In this document: one piece after another, positions 12,121 to 42,695 of the stretch
Numbering within the stretch: the stretch's first letter is position 1
Layout of the letters: each line of letters starts with the position of its first letter
From: Silurus meridionalis
Taxonomy: Eukaryota > Chordata > Actinopteri > Siluriformes > Siluridae
DNA length: 64,000 bases
Direction of reading: 5' to 3'
Assembly (NCBI RefSeq): GCF_014805685.1
Contig: NC_060893.1
Coordinates: 19,164,525 to 19,228,524, forward strand
Translations under genes and position numbers: made by a program
Notes under the pieces: generated by a model
Databases searched by the model: none
What the model was told of the DNA's origin: nothing
What the model saw: only the letters and a program-made list of their open reading frames with translations

Positions 12121-15100
12121 TAGATAGATAGATCTACCAGTTATGCAATCTTACACAGCCTTATATCTGAGGATGATATTTGCCAAAAAAAGAGCCTCCA
12201 GTCCCAACCAATCTGTTTAGCCACCCATAGCGGCGATTAACTGCTGTCGCGTGTGTAGTGAACAAGAAACAATACGTGCGCCTTAGTAGCATGTCTCATC
12301 TCCAAACACATTTCAGTGCAGTCCACCTCCCATATGTCCACCTAAATCATCAACCACAGAAAGCTTTCACTTGTCCAGGCCTGTCAAATCCACCTACCAC
12401 TGATTCACAACAGACTTTGAGAATAAAAAAAAGGCACTCAATAGTGACACCATACAATTACCTACTGCTCAGAATCCTCAGGCTCCTGCCAATGTCATAG
12501 TCCGCTGGAAAAAAATAGACAAGCTAATACAGGAGTTTCAGCGCTTGTGGTGGCCAAAAACTCCCAATGTTTTTGTATTGGCGATCCGAATGTAGATAAT
12601 GAAAAGCTCAATTTTTTATGTTTATACACACTGCACACGTCTTGCTGACTTTTGTATTTCAGACATTCACAAAAATAAAAAAAACAATGTACTGAAAGGA
12701 CTAATTGGCAATGCGTCAAAATGTTCTTCCCAGTCTTGTTATTATTAAAAGTACATTGGACTATGAAAAGTACTTTTATTTCTTTTATTTCTATTAATTA
12801 TTTCTCTAAATGTGGCATTTAGACCATGGACATTATCAGATTATAATAAGAGGATGATGTTGCTGTGAACAGAACAATATCAAAAGTCTGTTTAAACATC
12901 TCAATTGAATTTATTGTTGAGGAACGATTTTCCTATTACACTCACAAATTGTAACAAATGTACACGGATGTTTTAATTGAAAAAGATCTGAGTCTAAGCA
13001 TTTTTTATACTTGCTTTGTGTGCTGTGAATAATTAGTGCATAATTATGTTGACATCATTTTTTCCCCAATCTACTTATTCATTCTAGGATCACTTTATAG
13101 TATTTGTCAGTTAGTGGAAATTTTTCTAATCGAAATGTTCAACTAGGAGAAATAGAATTATGTTGCCAAATGTCATTTCTTGCTAGCGTTATAAATTAAA
13201 GCCATTGAGGTTCAAACCGATTCGACTGAAATGAATTGCAGTGAACGCTGATTCCCGAATAGCTGATATAAGAGTGGAGCTTAAAGCATCATCTGTGTTA
13301 AACAGGTGGACCTGCAGGCAGATTGAGGCTGATTGTGTTGTAGTAAGCAGCGGGTTGCTGTCAGCATTGATGATGCTTTCTGAAGACTTGCACTCTTTCA
13401 TTAACTTCAAAGCTCTATTAATGAGCTCCTGCTGGAACCCATAGGGATCTCCTCTGTCAGTGGCCAATGTGTGTCAGCTGTATGTGGAGCGAGTAGAGAG
13501 TTTCATTAACAGAAAGAGTAATTAGAAGTGAAGTCGAGGATGTGATAGAGCCCGTTATTTTGGCTTCATTATGACAAGACTGTCTGAGCAACAAGCATCT
13601 TGTCTGTCTCTTAAATGCAAATATGTCAACATTATGAAGGTTGACAGATCTCTAGAAGCTGGAAGAAAAGCACCGCCAGCTCACACCTTAAGATTTCTAT
13701 TCTTTTCCTTGGCATAGATCATTTTTTATGTACTGTTTTTGTGCACGTTTGTGTGGGTTCTCCAGATCCCCAGTTTTCTCTCATAAACAGGTAGTTGTTT
13801 TTATATGTTAAATTGTCATTAGGTGCATGTGTGTGTCTTTGTGTGTATGGTGCCATGTGATAGACTAGAGTCTTATTCAGAATATATATATAGATCTGCC
13901 ATAGCACTGAATCTGATCAGAATAACTGCTAACAGAAGATGAATAAATTCAAGAGCTGATCTCCACAACAACTACTCTCTAATAATTTTTTTATATATAT
14001 TTAAATAACCAGTTACTGATAGTGTTATGGATACTGTTACAGTCTCTTTAAGTGCATGTCACATCCTCACTTTGTTCCATACTCATTTATTTAATGCTGT
14101 CTCATTTTGTGGACCATCTGGGAAACAACTTCTCTCCTAAATATTACTATGCAACTGCTTGGTTGACAGGTTTACTGAATACCTGATTGATTGACTGACT
14201 GAATGATTGGTTGATTGATTGATTGATTAAATAAAAACATCCTGATTGTTCGAAATAATTACTCCTGATCCATTGTTAGATTTTACCTGACTGACTTACT
14301 GACTGATTAAGGGCTTGATTTATTGATTGATTGATTGATTGTTTAATTGATTGATTGATTGATTGATTAGGAAGTAGAAGAATGCAGCTGAAAACTCAGG
14401 ACTATCTGGTAGGTCTAATTATTATAAACAATAAGAGATAAATTGCATTAGGTGGGCAACAGCATTATAATAAGAAGAAAATGGAAGTGGCGAAACAATA
14501 TGAGTGACTTGACATCAATCTTAGTTTGCTGTATGATTTTTTTTGTTGTTTAATTCTGGTAATTGTTTTTTATTTATTTGATTATTTTAGTCTCAGTCCT
14601 TTATTTTTTTTATCCCCCAACTGACATTTAAACCAATCTCATAGTCACTGAATGTATACAGTATATTTTGATTACTGTTTGATTTGATTTTTTTATAGTT
14701 GACTTTCGCAATCTCTTTGAATTACACAATGATTTATTGTAAAAATGTAAATAAAATAAAGAAAATATATATTATTATTAATAGTTATTTTATTCACCTA
14801 ATTTATCAGCTTGCATACAGTGTTGTGTGATTCCACCAATATTATTACATGCCTCACTAAACTCACAATAACCTTTGGTTTTAAATGAAAAAAAAACTTT
14901 GGTAAATGACCTGTACATAATGTCTTTATTTTCTTGCTAAATAAATCACAGAATTTGTCACTTTTTGCCAGAATCAACACATTGTAGCAGGCTGGATTAT
15001 TCATTTACAGTACCTCGGTATTAATTAATGTTGCAGCTGAACAATAAACAGTTTAAACACTGCTTTAGTAAGACCTACTTATTAATAATTTGACAAATAT

Positions 15101-16422
15101 TTACAGGTTTTACAGATTAGATTATCTGAAAGCACCAGTTTTAAAGCAACAGTGATTACAGTACATGGTAAGAAATAAAAGTAATATATAAATAATATAT
15201 AATTTTAATTTAATTATAATTTTCTATTGTAATTCCTGTTGATTATGAAAATTATTCTATGTTTGCTTTTGAATAAGTGAATGTTAAATAATCACTAGCT
15301 GGTACAGGACAAAGCGATCGATGACAAGTCAATTCATGAAGTGTGAAAAAAAATGTATTCTTGATAGAACGCATAAAATCAATCCTGCTTCATGTCAGGA
15401 TAAATGAGGGTAAAATCAAAAGAAAAGAAAGTAAAGGCATATTTACAAAATGTACCCTTTATAAAGTAGTGCTGATAACATTTTGACATTTTCATAGTGA
15501 TTGTCGAATGGTCTACATTACAAATGTCATAGAAATGCCATACAAAACAATTTAAAGTTTAGACTTTAATAGTGAAGCTCATACACTATCCCGGTGCAAG
15601 GTGCATGGAAAAGCATGGGAAAATATTTTCAAATATAAGCAATATTGGAAATCTCTTATTAGCAAGTACTCAGACTTTTTTTTCCTAACTCTCGAACAAT
15701 GGAAAACACTAACAAAGGAAAGCACTTGCATTGATATCTTTCAGTGCCTGTTGTGTTGCAGTGTCATTGTTGGTGTTTAATAGCTTCACCTTGTGTGGGA
15801 ACCCAAAATTGGTCTGTCGGTTGCATGAGACTATTATCTGGGGCCTTCAATCATGTGTGTTTTAAACACAGGGCACGTAATGACCCAGACTTGGCTTCTT
15901 TTCTTCTACAGGTTTATCTTTTTGATTAACAATTTCTCTCACTCGCTATTATCTATAAAACAGCACAATTCTAATAGTATTTATGAAGCTAAATATACTC
16001 ATATAAAAGCAGCTAGAGCACCAAATACAAGTATATTTATCTATTAAAAAACTGCTTCTAGCCTATAGGTGCAAGTAAACATCAATGTATCTGATATTCT
16101 CTGACTGGGATATCAGATTCCAAATCAGTTCAACACTACACAGTTACCTACCTTTGATTTAATACTTTCGTTCAAAGTGGTATCTGTGCGGGGGTTTGAA
16201 TTTAGGACAGTGAGATCAGTATCCCATAATCACACGTCATTCATAGAGAACAATTAACAATGTTGAGATGCTTCGCCAAAAAATAATCTTCTGCAATGCT
16301 GTAATTTGTTAAAACTGTGTATAAAAAAGATGCTTTATCACACAAAAGCAAACAATTGTCTGTTTCAAAATAACTGAGTTCTATCACTTCTAGACCTGAG
16401 AAAAACAAACTGGCTGTGGGGT
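12121..16422. other. Gene-free DNA downstream of slc34a1
   Basis: No exon supported. It includes GATT tetranucleotide tracts (14170-14370) and a stretch at 13190-13700 that is less AT-rich and free of transposon words, possibly conserved non-coding DNA. Confidence 0.4.
14170..14370. repeat. (GATT)n tetranucleotide tracts
   Basis: Two GATT/GACT-rich runs, 14180-14232 and 14296-14370, separated by unique sequence. Confidence 0.9.
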
Positions 16423-16428
16423 TTTATT
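16423..16428 (-). terminator. Possible polyadenylation signal of slc34a1
   Basis: AATAAA on the minus strand, only 12 nt past the stop codon. Use of this signal would give a very short 3'UTR, so a more distal site is also possible. Confidence 0.3.
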
Positions 16429-16440
16429 GGGTTAATCTTT

Positions 16441-34442
<18,002 letters not shown>

Positions 34443-34448
34443 GGCTTC

Positions 34449-36190
34449 CTGGAAACAGCAGCATGGAATCAGGAGTATGAACAATTAGTATAATATAATG
34501 TGGCTTTAGCAGATATACCAAAATGGAATCAATATAACAGAGAGATGATTTGTAGCGTTCCTTTAAACACAGTAGCCTGCTGTTATTCACAAGAGATCAA
34601 TTATCAAAGCACTTGTGTAAGATGTAGACAACAAAGACAACCACTTGCAATCTTAGGTGGCCACTGAAGACGCTAGTCTTGGCTAATTGCTTGAACTACC
34701 TTCCGCTGCCATTACCTTCAATTCTGAAGTAGCGTGTCTAAGAATAAATGCATTTTTCATGTCAAGGTTGAGGAAATCCAGTCTCGTAGGAGGCTTCACT
34801 AATGCATTTTTCAAAAACAGGAAGTCTGAATGCCATTCAAATTCTAGTGACAGACTCATTTGCAGCTAACGAGGCATTACAATTTCTTTTAAACAGCACT
34901 TTGGTGGACTGAATAGGCACTGACCAATTCTTCGAATGATCCTTTGTATTATTATTTTTTTCTTTATCTTTTTGTTTACTTTAGAGAGATTAACCAGCTT
35001 TGCTACAGCATGTAGGTGGGCTTAAGTGAATGGTATGGTCAATTTTCTTTTTTTTTTTAATTCTTTTTATACAAGTCATTCATGAGAGCATTTTTATTTT
35101 TCCTCTAATACAAAAAAAAAATGGTTTATTCCAACAGCCAGGTCATACAACTTTGAAACCAACACTGACACAGTTTATTATGGTGTATTAGAGAGCAGAA
35201 AAATATGTCAAATCTATAACTAACTCTTCAGTATCTCACAATCAGAGTGAATTTTGAGGCCTAAACACTTATTTAATAAGTTATAATTTACTCATTGCCC
35301 TGTACTGAAAACAAGTTCAACTTCAGCTCGCACATCTGTCTCGCACTTCTAACATCACATATCAATATTTAAAAGCCTTATTACACCAGTGTAGATTTAC
35401 TCCACCCGAAAGAAATACGAGTGAAGGAAAGGCGATGTCTCTCCGTCTCTCCTTCTAAAAATTTTATGTTGTACTATAATTGCATGGTCTGTGGTTTAAT
35501 ATCGCAAAAATACATAACATTTCTCCTGGGATGTAAATGAATGTGTGTGTAAGAATGCTTGTGGTGCCCTGTGATGCCATCCAGTGTGCGGTCCACACAA
35601 TGTTTCTTGGATTGCTTCCAGGTCCTCTGTGACCCTGGCCAGGATAAAGCCACTTACTGAAAATAAATGATTACATTTAAATGCATTTAGTACATGCATA
35701 AAGTCTGATGTGCTGAGCCGTTTACTCATCCTGTCATGTGCCACATTCTGCACAAAAATCCTTATTATGTACAAAACATAATAGCGTTCAAGCCAAATGC
35801 ATTTAAAACTCCTCTTAGAAAACTGCAACATGCTAAGTGGGCTTCTTCCATTATACATATCGAAATTAAGCTGAATTGCACTTAAAGGGTGATTTTAGCA
35901 CACAACTTGAAGTGGGCAATTAGCTGAGGGTAGTTTTGCGCACATTTTTTTCCACCTTACAACGCCTTACTTGTGCTTTATGGTGTAACCTTGTTCATGT
36001 GGAAGGATTTAAAACCAACGGGGAATAATTGTTTCTTTATTCTATCTTGAAAGTGGGCACGCATTCCCATTTTATTTACTTAATAAAAATGCTGTTAAAA
36101 TGATGTTTCTTAATAAACTTAATATGCGTCTGTTGGGGCTCTTTTAACGTGCAGATCTGGTAAACCTGGTTATAGCATCTTCAACAAGTG
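34449..36190. other. No gene found; upstream of slc34a1 coding exons
   Basis: The first untranslated exon or exons and the promoter of slc34a1 must lie to the right of 34448, but I could not identify them. No transposon words were noticed here. Confidence 0.4.
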
Positions 36191-36198
36191 CATTAAAT

Positions 36199-36675
36199 GG
36201 ACACCTACAAAAGTATTGGGACACCTGAATTTTCTAGAACTATGCGTTTCTTCCCCAAACTATTAATATAGAGGCACACAATTGTATATGATATCTTTGG
36301 ATGTAGTAGCATTACATTTTCCCTTTACTTGAACTAGGAGTCCCAAACCCAAACAAGTTTCTTAATAGCAATGCCTCTGTGCACAAAGCTAGCTTCATTA
36401 GGATATGTTGAAATGGAAAATCTTAAGTAGCCTGTTAAAGAGCTCTGAACTCAACCCTACTGAAACCTTTGGGATGAATTGGAAAGTTGACTGCACATCA
36501 GGTTTCCTCACTCTACTGTACATCAGTACCTGACTTCACAAATGCTCTTGTGAGCACAAATCTTTAGTGGAGGTTACTTTAACAGCAAATGGGTCAGTGT
36601 GTACAAAGAGATGGTCAAAAAATATATGCAAATATATTAGGGTTAGGTATCCACAAACACTTGTCCATATTGTGT
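36199..36675 (+). mobile_element. Tc1/mariner-derived non-autonomous repeat, copy 5
   Basis: GGACACCTACAAAAGTATTG, ATATCTTTGGATGTAGTAGC, CCTTTGGGATGAATTGGAAA and CACAAACACTTGTCCATATT span nearly a full copy. Confidence 0.8.
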
Positions 36676-38660
36676 TTTCTGCAAATTTCAACAAAGTTTG
36701 AATTCACCTCACTTTCTTTAAGGTATTTCACTTGGACACCTCAGTGATATTAATGCCTTCCACAGCTCTTTTTTTCCTGATGTAAGTCTTCATTTAAAAA
36801 CATATTTATTACTTTGATACTCCATTTTTTTTACCTCAATCTTTTTTACAGTTTTATGGTTAACCATTTACCACATAATCAATTATAATCAAACCTTATG
36901 TGTATTTATTCATGTCATCTGAATTCTCCTAGAGCATCATCTGAATTACATGCTGCTTATCACAAATATACAGAAAATACAGAAATATATATATATATTC
37001 ACATAATTGTAAAAAGGCATACACCACTTCTATATGTGAGATTAATAAAGCCAAACGTAATTTATATTATAAGAGTGTCTAAATGATATAATTTGTTTAG
37101 CTTTAATGTAATAAACAAGGTGACCTTAAAGCCTTAATATGTAGCAGAAATTAAAGTTATAGTACAAAGATGTAAGGGAACACATTCAAAGTGCAATTCC
37201 ACACATAACACCAAATGTGTTAACACAAGTTCATTATTAATGGAAGAGTGTGTGTTTTTCAAAGAAATGGCAATCATGCAGAGCAGGTTTTGGAAATGCA
37301 ATTACATTTAGTTCACAAATGTTCATGTTTATCTATGTATGGAGATTTCTGGGGCCCCTTTTATTATTGGGTTAAATGTGCACTTTCACAGTGATTCACA
37401 AAATCTAGCAGGCTGTCCACGTTTCACACATACTGTAATCTCAGAGGATATTATTTTCCTCTGAGTTATGAGGTGCTTGCATATTTTTTAATGCCATTAT
37501 CTTGGCTTCATAGATCACCTGAATTGTCTGACTGGAGAATTCACACTTTGGCATTCTCAGGATTTGAACACACACATCTCCCAACCAGAGGCCTAACATG
37601 TTGATTATAATGTTTGGGATAACTTTTATGGTAGAGTCATGAATAAAGCCAGCATTATTCATATAGCACATTTTTATCCAGGACACACATGGTTTGAAAT
37701 ATTTCCTGCAAATTCTATTCATATTATAAGCATGCTGTATACTCGATTAACACTTGGTGTTCTTTTCTTGATGTATACTTTCACTTATCCCAGTATTGTA
37801 ATAAAATTGTAAATCTATGATTTATTTTACACTCGGTGCACTTATGAATGTATATGAATATACTTGTTTACTTTGAGAAAACAATACATTAATATAAATA
37901 TATTTTATATAAACACTTTAAAAAAAACTTGAACCACACCCCTAGAAAAATAAATAAAAATAAATAAATCTGACAAATGTAATTGCATCTTACCTTATTA
38001 AATGAACAGAGATGTAATTCTCTATTCAGCAAGTAAGAAGTCTTTAAAGATGAAGACCCTTAATGTAAAGGATTCCCAGGCTTATAAAAGAAGCACCAAC
38101 CATGTGAACTGGGTATCATTTAATTCTCTCACTAATTAACCGAGACGAACTCTTCACTGCCCACTCAGCAACTCAATAATCCACTGCCCACATGTGTATC
38201 AAGGCATGAAAATGAAAGCTTGGAGTTACTTCAACTAATGACAAACTTTTAAAAAGCTGAAGAATAGCAATATTTAACCATAAGAAACTTAATTTAAGCT
38301 TTTGGCATCTTGTAAAAACCTGACATCTTGTGGCAAAACCGTGCCAAAATCTGCCTTTTGGGAGGAACAAACCGTTTTTTACATGTTGTTGTTGTTGTTT
38401 AACCCCTTTATATTGTTTTTTTGCAGGTTTTAAAGTTTAGGTTACACTTGTAAAGTTTACTGGGAACAGTAAATATGGTTTTGACCTCTTGAAAGTCATC
38501 CATGCTTTGACTCCTTTGGTTTTCAGCACCTTTTCATACTTTTGGATAAAAGCTTGACCTCCACAGCTAGATATCCCAAAGGTCTTTAGTTTCTGCCAGC
38601 TGGCACTCAAGTCTGCATACCGGACTTGAGTGCAAGCAAAATCAGGGGTTTTCCTCGAAT
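36676..38660. other. Gene-free DNA
   Basis: AT-rich sequence with short ATAT and A-rich runs. No exon with usable splice sites or homology was found. Confidence 0.4.
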
Positions 38661-38668
38661 AAGATATT

Positions 38669-39050
38669 ATATATTCAAAAGTATTGGGACACGACTTTTC
38701 CAGCCTTTTTCATATTTGTTTCTTTCCCAAACTGTTATCACAAAGTTTGACGCACACAACTTTATATGGTTTTATTGGATGTGTTAGCATCTAATTTTCC
38801 ATTTCCTGAAACTAGAAGACTGTTCCAGCATGCAATTTGCCCCTGTACACAAAGACAGCTCTATGAAGATATGCTTTGCATTAGTTGGAGTGGAAGATCT
38901 TGAGTGACCTTCTATAGAGCTCTGACCTCAAACTTATTGAAAAACTTTGGGATGAATTGTAAAGTGGACTGCACCCCAGGCAAATACTAAATATAGAATT
39001 GGATGTTCAAAAAGCACATACTGTATGAATCTTATGGTCAGGTGCCCACA
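38669..39050 (+). mobile_element. Tc1/mariner-derived non-autonomous repeat, copy 6
   Basis: AGTATTGGGACACGACTTTT, CTGTTCCAGCATGCAATTTG and CTTTGGGATGAATTGTAAAG match the family. Confidence 0.78.
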
Positions 39051-39544
39051 AAAGCTGAGTATCCTCTTCTGCTTGCATTTCATCTGAATAAGGAAGACTG
39101 TTATCAAGGGATCAAAAACATTTTAGCTAGGCAGCTGGACAAATCTTCATTAAACTATTTGGTACATTAAGTGCACTTCTGCGGTTATTTCGGGATAAAT
39201 TGTTAAAGTCATTGGAAAACAATGTCGGCCCGGGTTCCAAGGTTGTTCTGATCTACAAACTCAGAGGGTTCAGTGGAGCCAGGAATCAGTTAATGACTGC
39301 TGATGGACCTGTGGAGTCAGCATCAACACACACACTGTGATGGACCTATTAACCTCATACAAACTATAACCTGAAGTAGAAAAGCATGCACGCATGAGAT
39401 CATCACAGACTTTAGCTTTTTGAAGATAAAACAAAAGATAGTATGGTCAATACTAACAGGTATGATGTATGTGCAAATGTTGTATTTTTTTATGATTATG
39501 AATTGACATTTATTTTAATTAAATCTAGTTTATTGATGGAGCTA

Positions 39545-39720
39545 AAAGAGGTAGCATAGTGATTAAGATGTTGGACTTCAGATCAGAAAGTTGAGTTCAA
39601 ATCGCAGCACTGCCAAGCTGCCACTCTTGAGCTCGTGAGCTTTAACCTACAGCTGCTCAGGTGTGTAAATGAGATAATACGTTTCTCTGGATTAGGGTGT
39701 CTGTCAAATGCCATGGATGA
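39545..39720 (+). mobile_element. tRNA-derived SINE copy
   Basis: AGGTAGCATAGTGATTAAGA head, GTTCAAATCGC B-box-like element, CCAAGCTGCCACTCTTGAGC core and GTCTGTCAAATGCCATGGAT tail; same family as 26071. Confidence 0.78.
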
Positions 39721-40839
39721 TGTCAAGTTTCAGTAAGGTTCAACATTAAAAACTAAACTGCTTTTGTTTTTCTTCAGTATATAACATAATTTGGCTGAGT
39801 GTTAGTCTGGCCTTTTTAAAATAGTGGACAGAAGGCCAAATGTTGACCCAGCAATGTATGACAGCACAATAATAAACAAAATGGAGCCAAGCTGGAAAAA
39901 TTATCATTGTGCCTATAGACACATTGTGGTAGCAAGTCTTCTGTTGTGACCAATAAACATTGTCAATTATTTATCGATAAAGAAAAAGTTGTCTTTTTTT
40001 TTTTTTACTGCAGTAACTATAGGATTTTTGCTAAAAGAATGGAGACCCACTAGTACAGAGCCTGAAGAAGCAGCAAGACCCCATGTTTAGTGTACTAAAA
40101 TCTCCGATTTTCTGAATGCTAAATGCTTAAAGGAATTATAAAAAAATAAATCTAATTGAAGTTAATAGGAAATTAAATTAAATGATGTTTTATTTTTGCA
40201 TTTGAATCCAATAGAATGTTCTAAAATAAAGCTTTTCTAGTCACTGCCAGTGCTGAAACACTGAGAATACAGTGGCAGTCATAATCAGTGCCTGAATAAT
40301 GCATGCTGGAAAGAAAGTGCTTCAAATTGGTCAAATTTAGACATTTACCATTTTTACCGATAATATTATGAGTTTTTAGACATTTGACAAAGTTATGGAG
40401 GTGCTGAAGCACAGAGTGAATCAAGAGTGCTCCAAGTGTTCTAAGGCACTTCACATTTCAATCTTTAAAAGCTTCCCTAAAGTCCTTTTTCAATTCACAG
40501 TCTGTATTTTATTCAATGTGTTTCAGGGGATTTTTTAAAGATGATTAGTTATGTAAACTACATTTAAAATGAGAGATCAAAAAATGGATTTGCTGCCTTA
40601 TAATTCATTTTCTGATCTTCCTGACTGTAACTGTAATCAGGACTCCAAGAAGTGACACAACACTTTAGAATTTATTAGGAAAATTTGAACTTAAGTCACA
40701 TTTCTGCTCATTTTATTGTTTGTATAGTCATTATGCATGATTTATTGTCGAATCGTCACTTCACATTTAAGTGCAACTGAGACAGACTGAAGTCAGGTGT
40801 CAATGGCATGAAGTACTGTTCGTTCTGAATGTTATAACC
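39721..40839. other. Gene-free DNA
   Basis: AT-rich sequence without exon or transposon evidence. Confidence 0.35.
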
Positions 40840-40840
40840 C

Positions 40841-41395
40841 CAATTCCAAAAAAGTTGAGAAGCTGTGTAAAATGTAAATAAAAAACAGAATGCAATGATC
40901 TGCCAATATTACAATCCCATATTTTGCTCTCAAGAGAACATAGACAACCTATCAAATGTTTCACCTCAGTAAATATTAACAATTTTAAGGAAGGAATAAG
41001 GCCTGCTGTCCAGACTTTTCTGTTACTGAAAACATTTGGCACAGCATTAAATGAAAACTATAACAAAGAAGATCCAGGACTGTATTCAGGACTGTATCAG
41101 ACATCAATGGGACAACCTTCCTCTTCCAAAACTTCAGCAACTGGTCTCCTCTATTCCCATACATATACAGACTGTTGTTAAAGAAGGGGGGATACTTCAC
41201 AGTGTTGAATACGGCCCTGTCCCAATTCTTTTTTAGATGTGTTGCAGTCATCAAATTTAAAATGATCTTTTTTTGCTTAGAATGGCACATTTCCTCAGTT
41301 TAGGAATTTAATATGTTTTCTATGTTCAGCTGTGGATAAAATATGGGTTTTTGAAATAAGGGTCCCAAACTTTTTTTTTTTTTTTTTTTTGAGTT
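40841..41395 (+). mobile_element. TIR transposon derivative (CCCCAATTCCAAAAAAGTTG family)
   Basis: The left end reads CCCCAATTCCAAAAAAGTTG. The interior has GATCCAGGACTGTATTCAGG, AATGGGACAACCTTCCTCTT and CCCTGTCCCAATTCTTTTTT, typical of a very common fish DNA transposon. The right end is approximate (CCAAAC with a poly-T run). Confidence 0.75.
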
Positions 41396-41620
41396 TGTAA
41401 CAATCAGAACAAACAATACTTCATATCATTGTCATCTGACTTTTTCCACAATTTTTTTTTTATTTGCCATGTATTTAAATGTTGTTTCATCAAAAATTCA
41501 ATTTTTAAAACTTTAGTTAAGGATGTTCAACATCCAAACCTATTCTGCTTTTACTCGCAAACACACGCAAACACACACAAAATGCTTTAAATACACTAGA
41601 CAAGCCATGGGTTTCACAGG

Positions 41621-41626
41621 TTTATT
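41621..41626 (-). terminator. Possible polyadenylation signal of the 64-residue gene
   Basis: AATAAA on the minus strand about 1 kb past the stop codon. The intervening sequence (41640-42560) is mostly unique, as expected of a 3'UTR. Nearer AATAAA motifs at about 41788 and 41809 are alternatives. Confidence 0.3.
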
Positions 41627-42563
41627 TTGAACAGTACATCAGAGAGCATCTTTATAAAGTAACACCACCTCCTCAAACCCATAAATATAATACACTCAAC
41701 ATCGCAACATCTATAGTGACCATGCCTAAATATGAGTTATGATGGCAAAGCATTTAATGTCAGTCAACTCCAGAATTATCTGCCTTTTTATTTAAATGAT
41801 GAATAATTTATTAATTTATTTGTTTTTTTCATTTTAGACATCTGCTGGGATGTTTTTTGAAAGTGGAATGAAATTGGAAACCTCTCATGCATCCACAGAA
41901 TCCCATGCGCACAGAAAATAAGTGTTCGAAAAGTTTGATATTAAATTGAGAACTCTTGAGCTATGAAGCACAAATATTGTTTCCTGTCATGAGCAAAAAT
42001 TACATTCATTTCCCACTTTAAAAAACTGAAAACTGAAAACAAACAAGCAAATCAATACAGTGATGATAGGGTTTTCCAAGTGCCTTAGACCATTTGGTAA
42101 GGCATTAATCTTCAATTAAAAAAATCTAAATAGTAGAAAACCTAAAAAGTGGTTTTTCATTATCCTTTAACAGAACATGTAAACCTCTGTAAATTAAAAA
42201 AAAAAAAAAAGGGGAAACCCAGTTGCCATTATCCAATTCCTGTTTCCATATTGCACACATTTGCCTTTATACTGAATACAGTACTGATTTACTATAGTTC
42301 TTTATACTGATTAGTTGTTGAGCCAGAAATAAATTTCACAGACACAGCAGAAAGAAGTTACACATTTATAAACCATGCTAAATATGTTGCTGAATGCATG
42401 AGCATACTGGACTCACGGTTATGAAGGGCACCAATAATTTTGGAGTCGACTGTATATGAGCATCAAATGACACATGGAACTGACTGAAATACATTTAGTT
42501 GATATGTGAAGCAGTCAGAGTTGTTGCACAGACATTGGGAAGTGCATCTGATGTGTATATTTA

Positions 42564-42566
<3 letters not shown>

Positions 42567-42620
<54 letters not shown>
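42567..42620. repeat. (TG)n microsatellite
   Basis: About 26 units just downstream of the stop codon of the 64-residue gene, so (CA)n in its presumed 3'UTR. Confidence 0.95.
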
Positions 42621-42621
<1 letters not shown>

Positions 42622-42641
42622 TTGCATTGTTCCAAGCTACA

Positions 42642-42695
42642 TTACTTTGAATCTTCTGGGGCTGATGTGGGGGTTTCAGATTCCTCCTGAGTCTC
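42642..42695 (-). CDS. Small gene, terminal coding exon
   Basis: Acceptor CCTCTCATTCTAG, stop TAA at 42642-42644; 17 codons encoding the acidic tail [18 protein letters not shown] (CA)n tract follows in the presumed 3'UTR. Confidence 0.62.
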   Translation of the reverse strand, partial: ETQEESETPTSAPEDSK

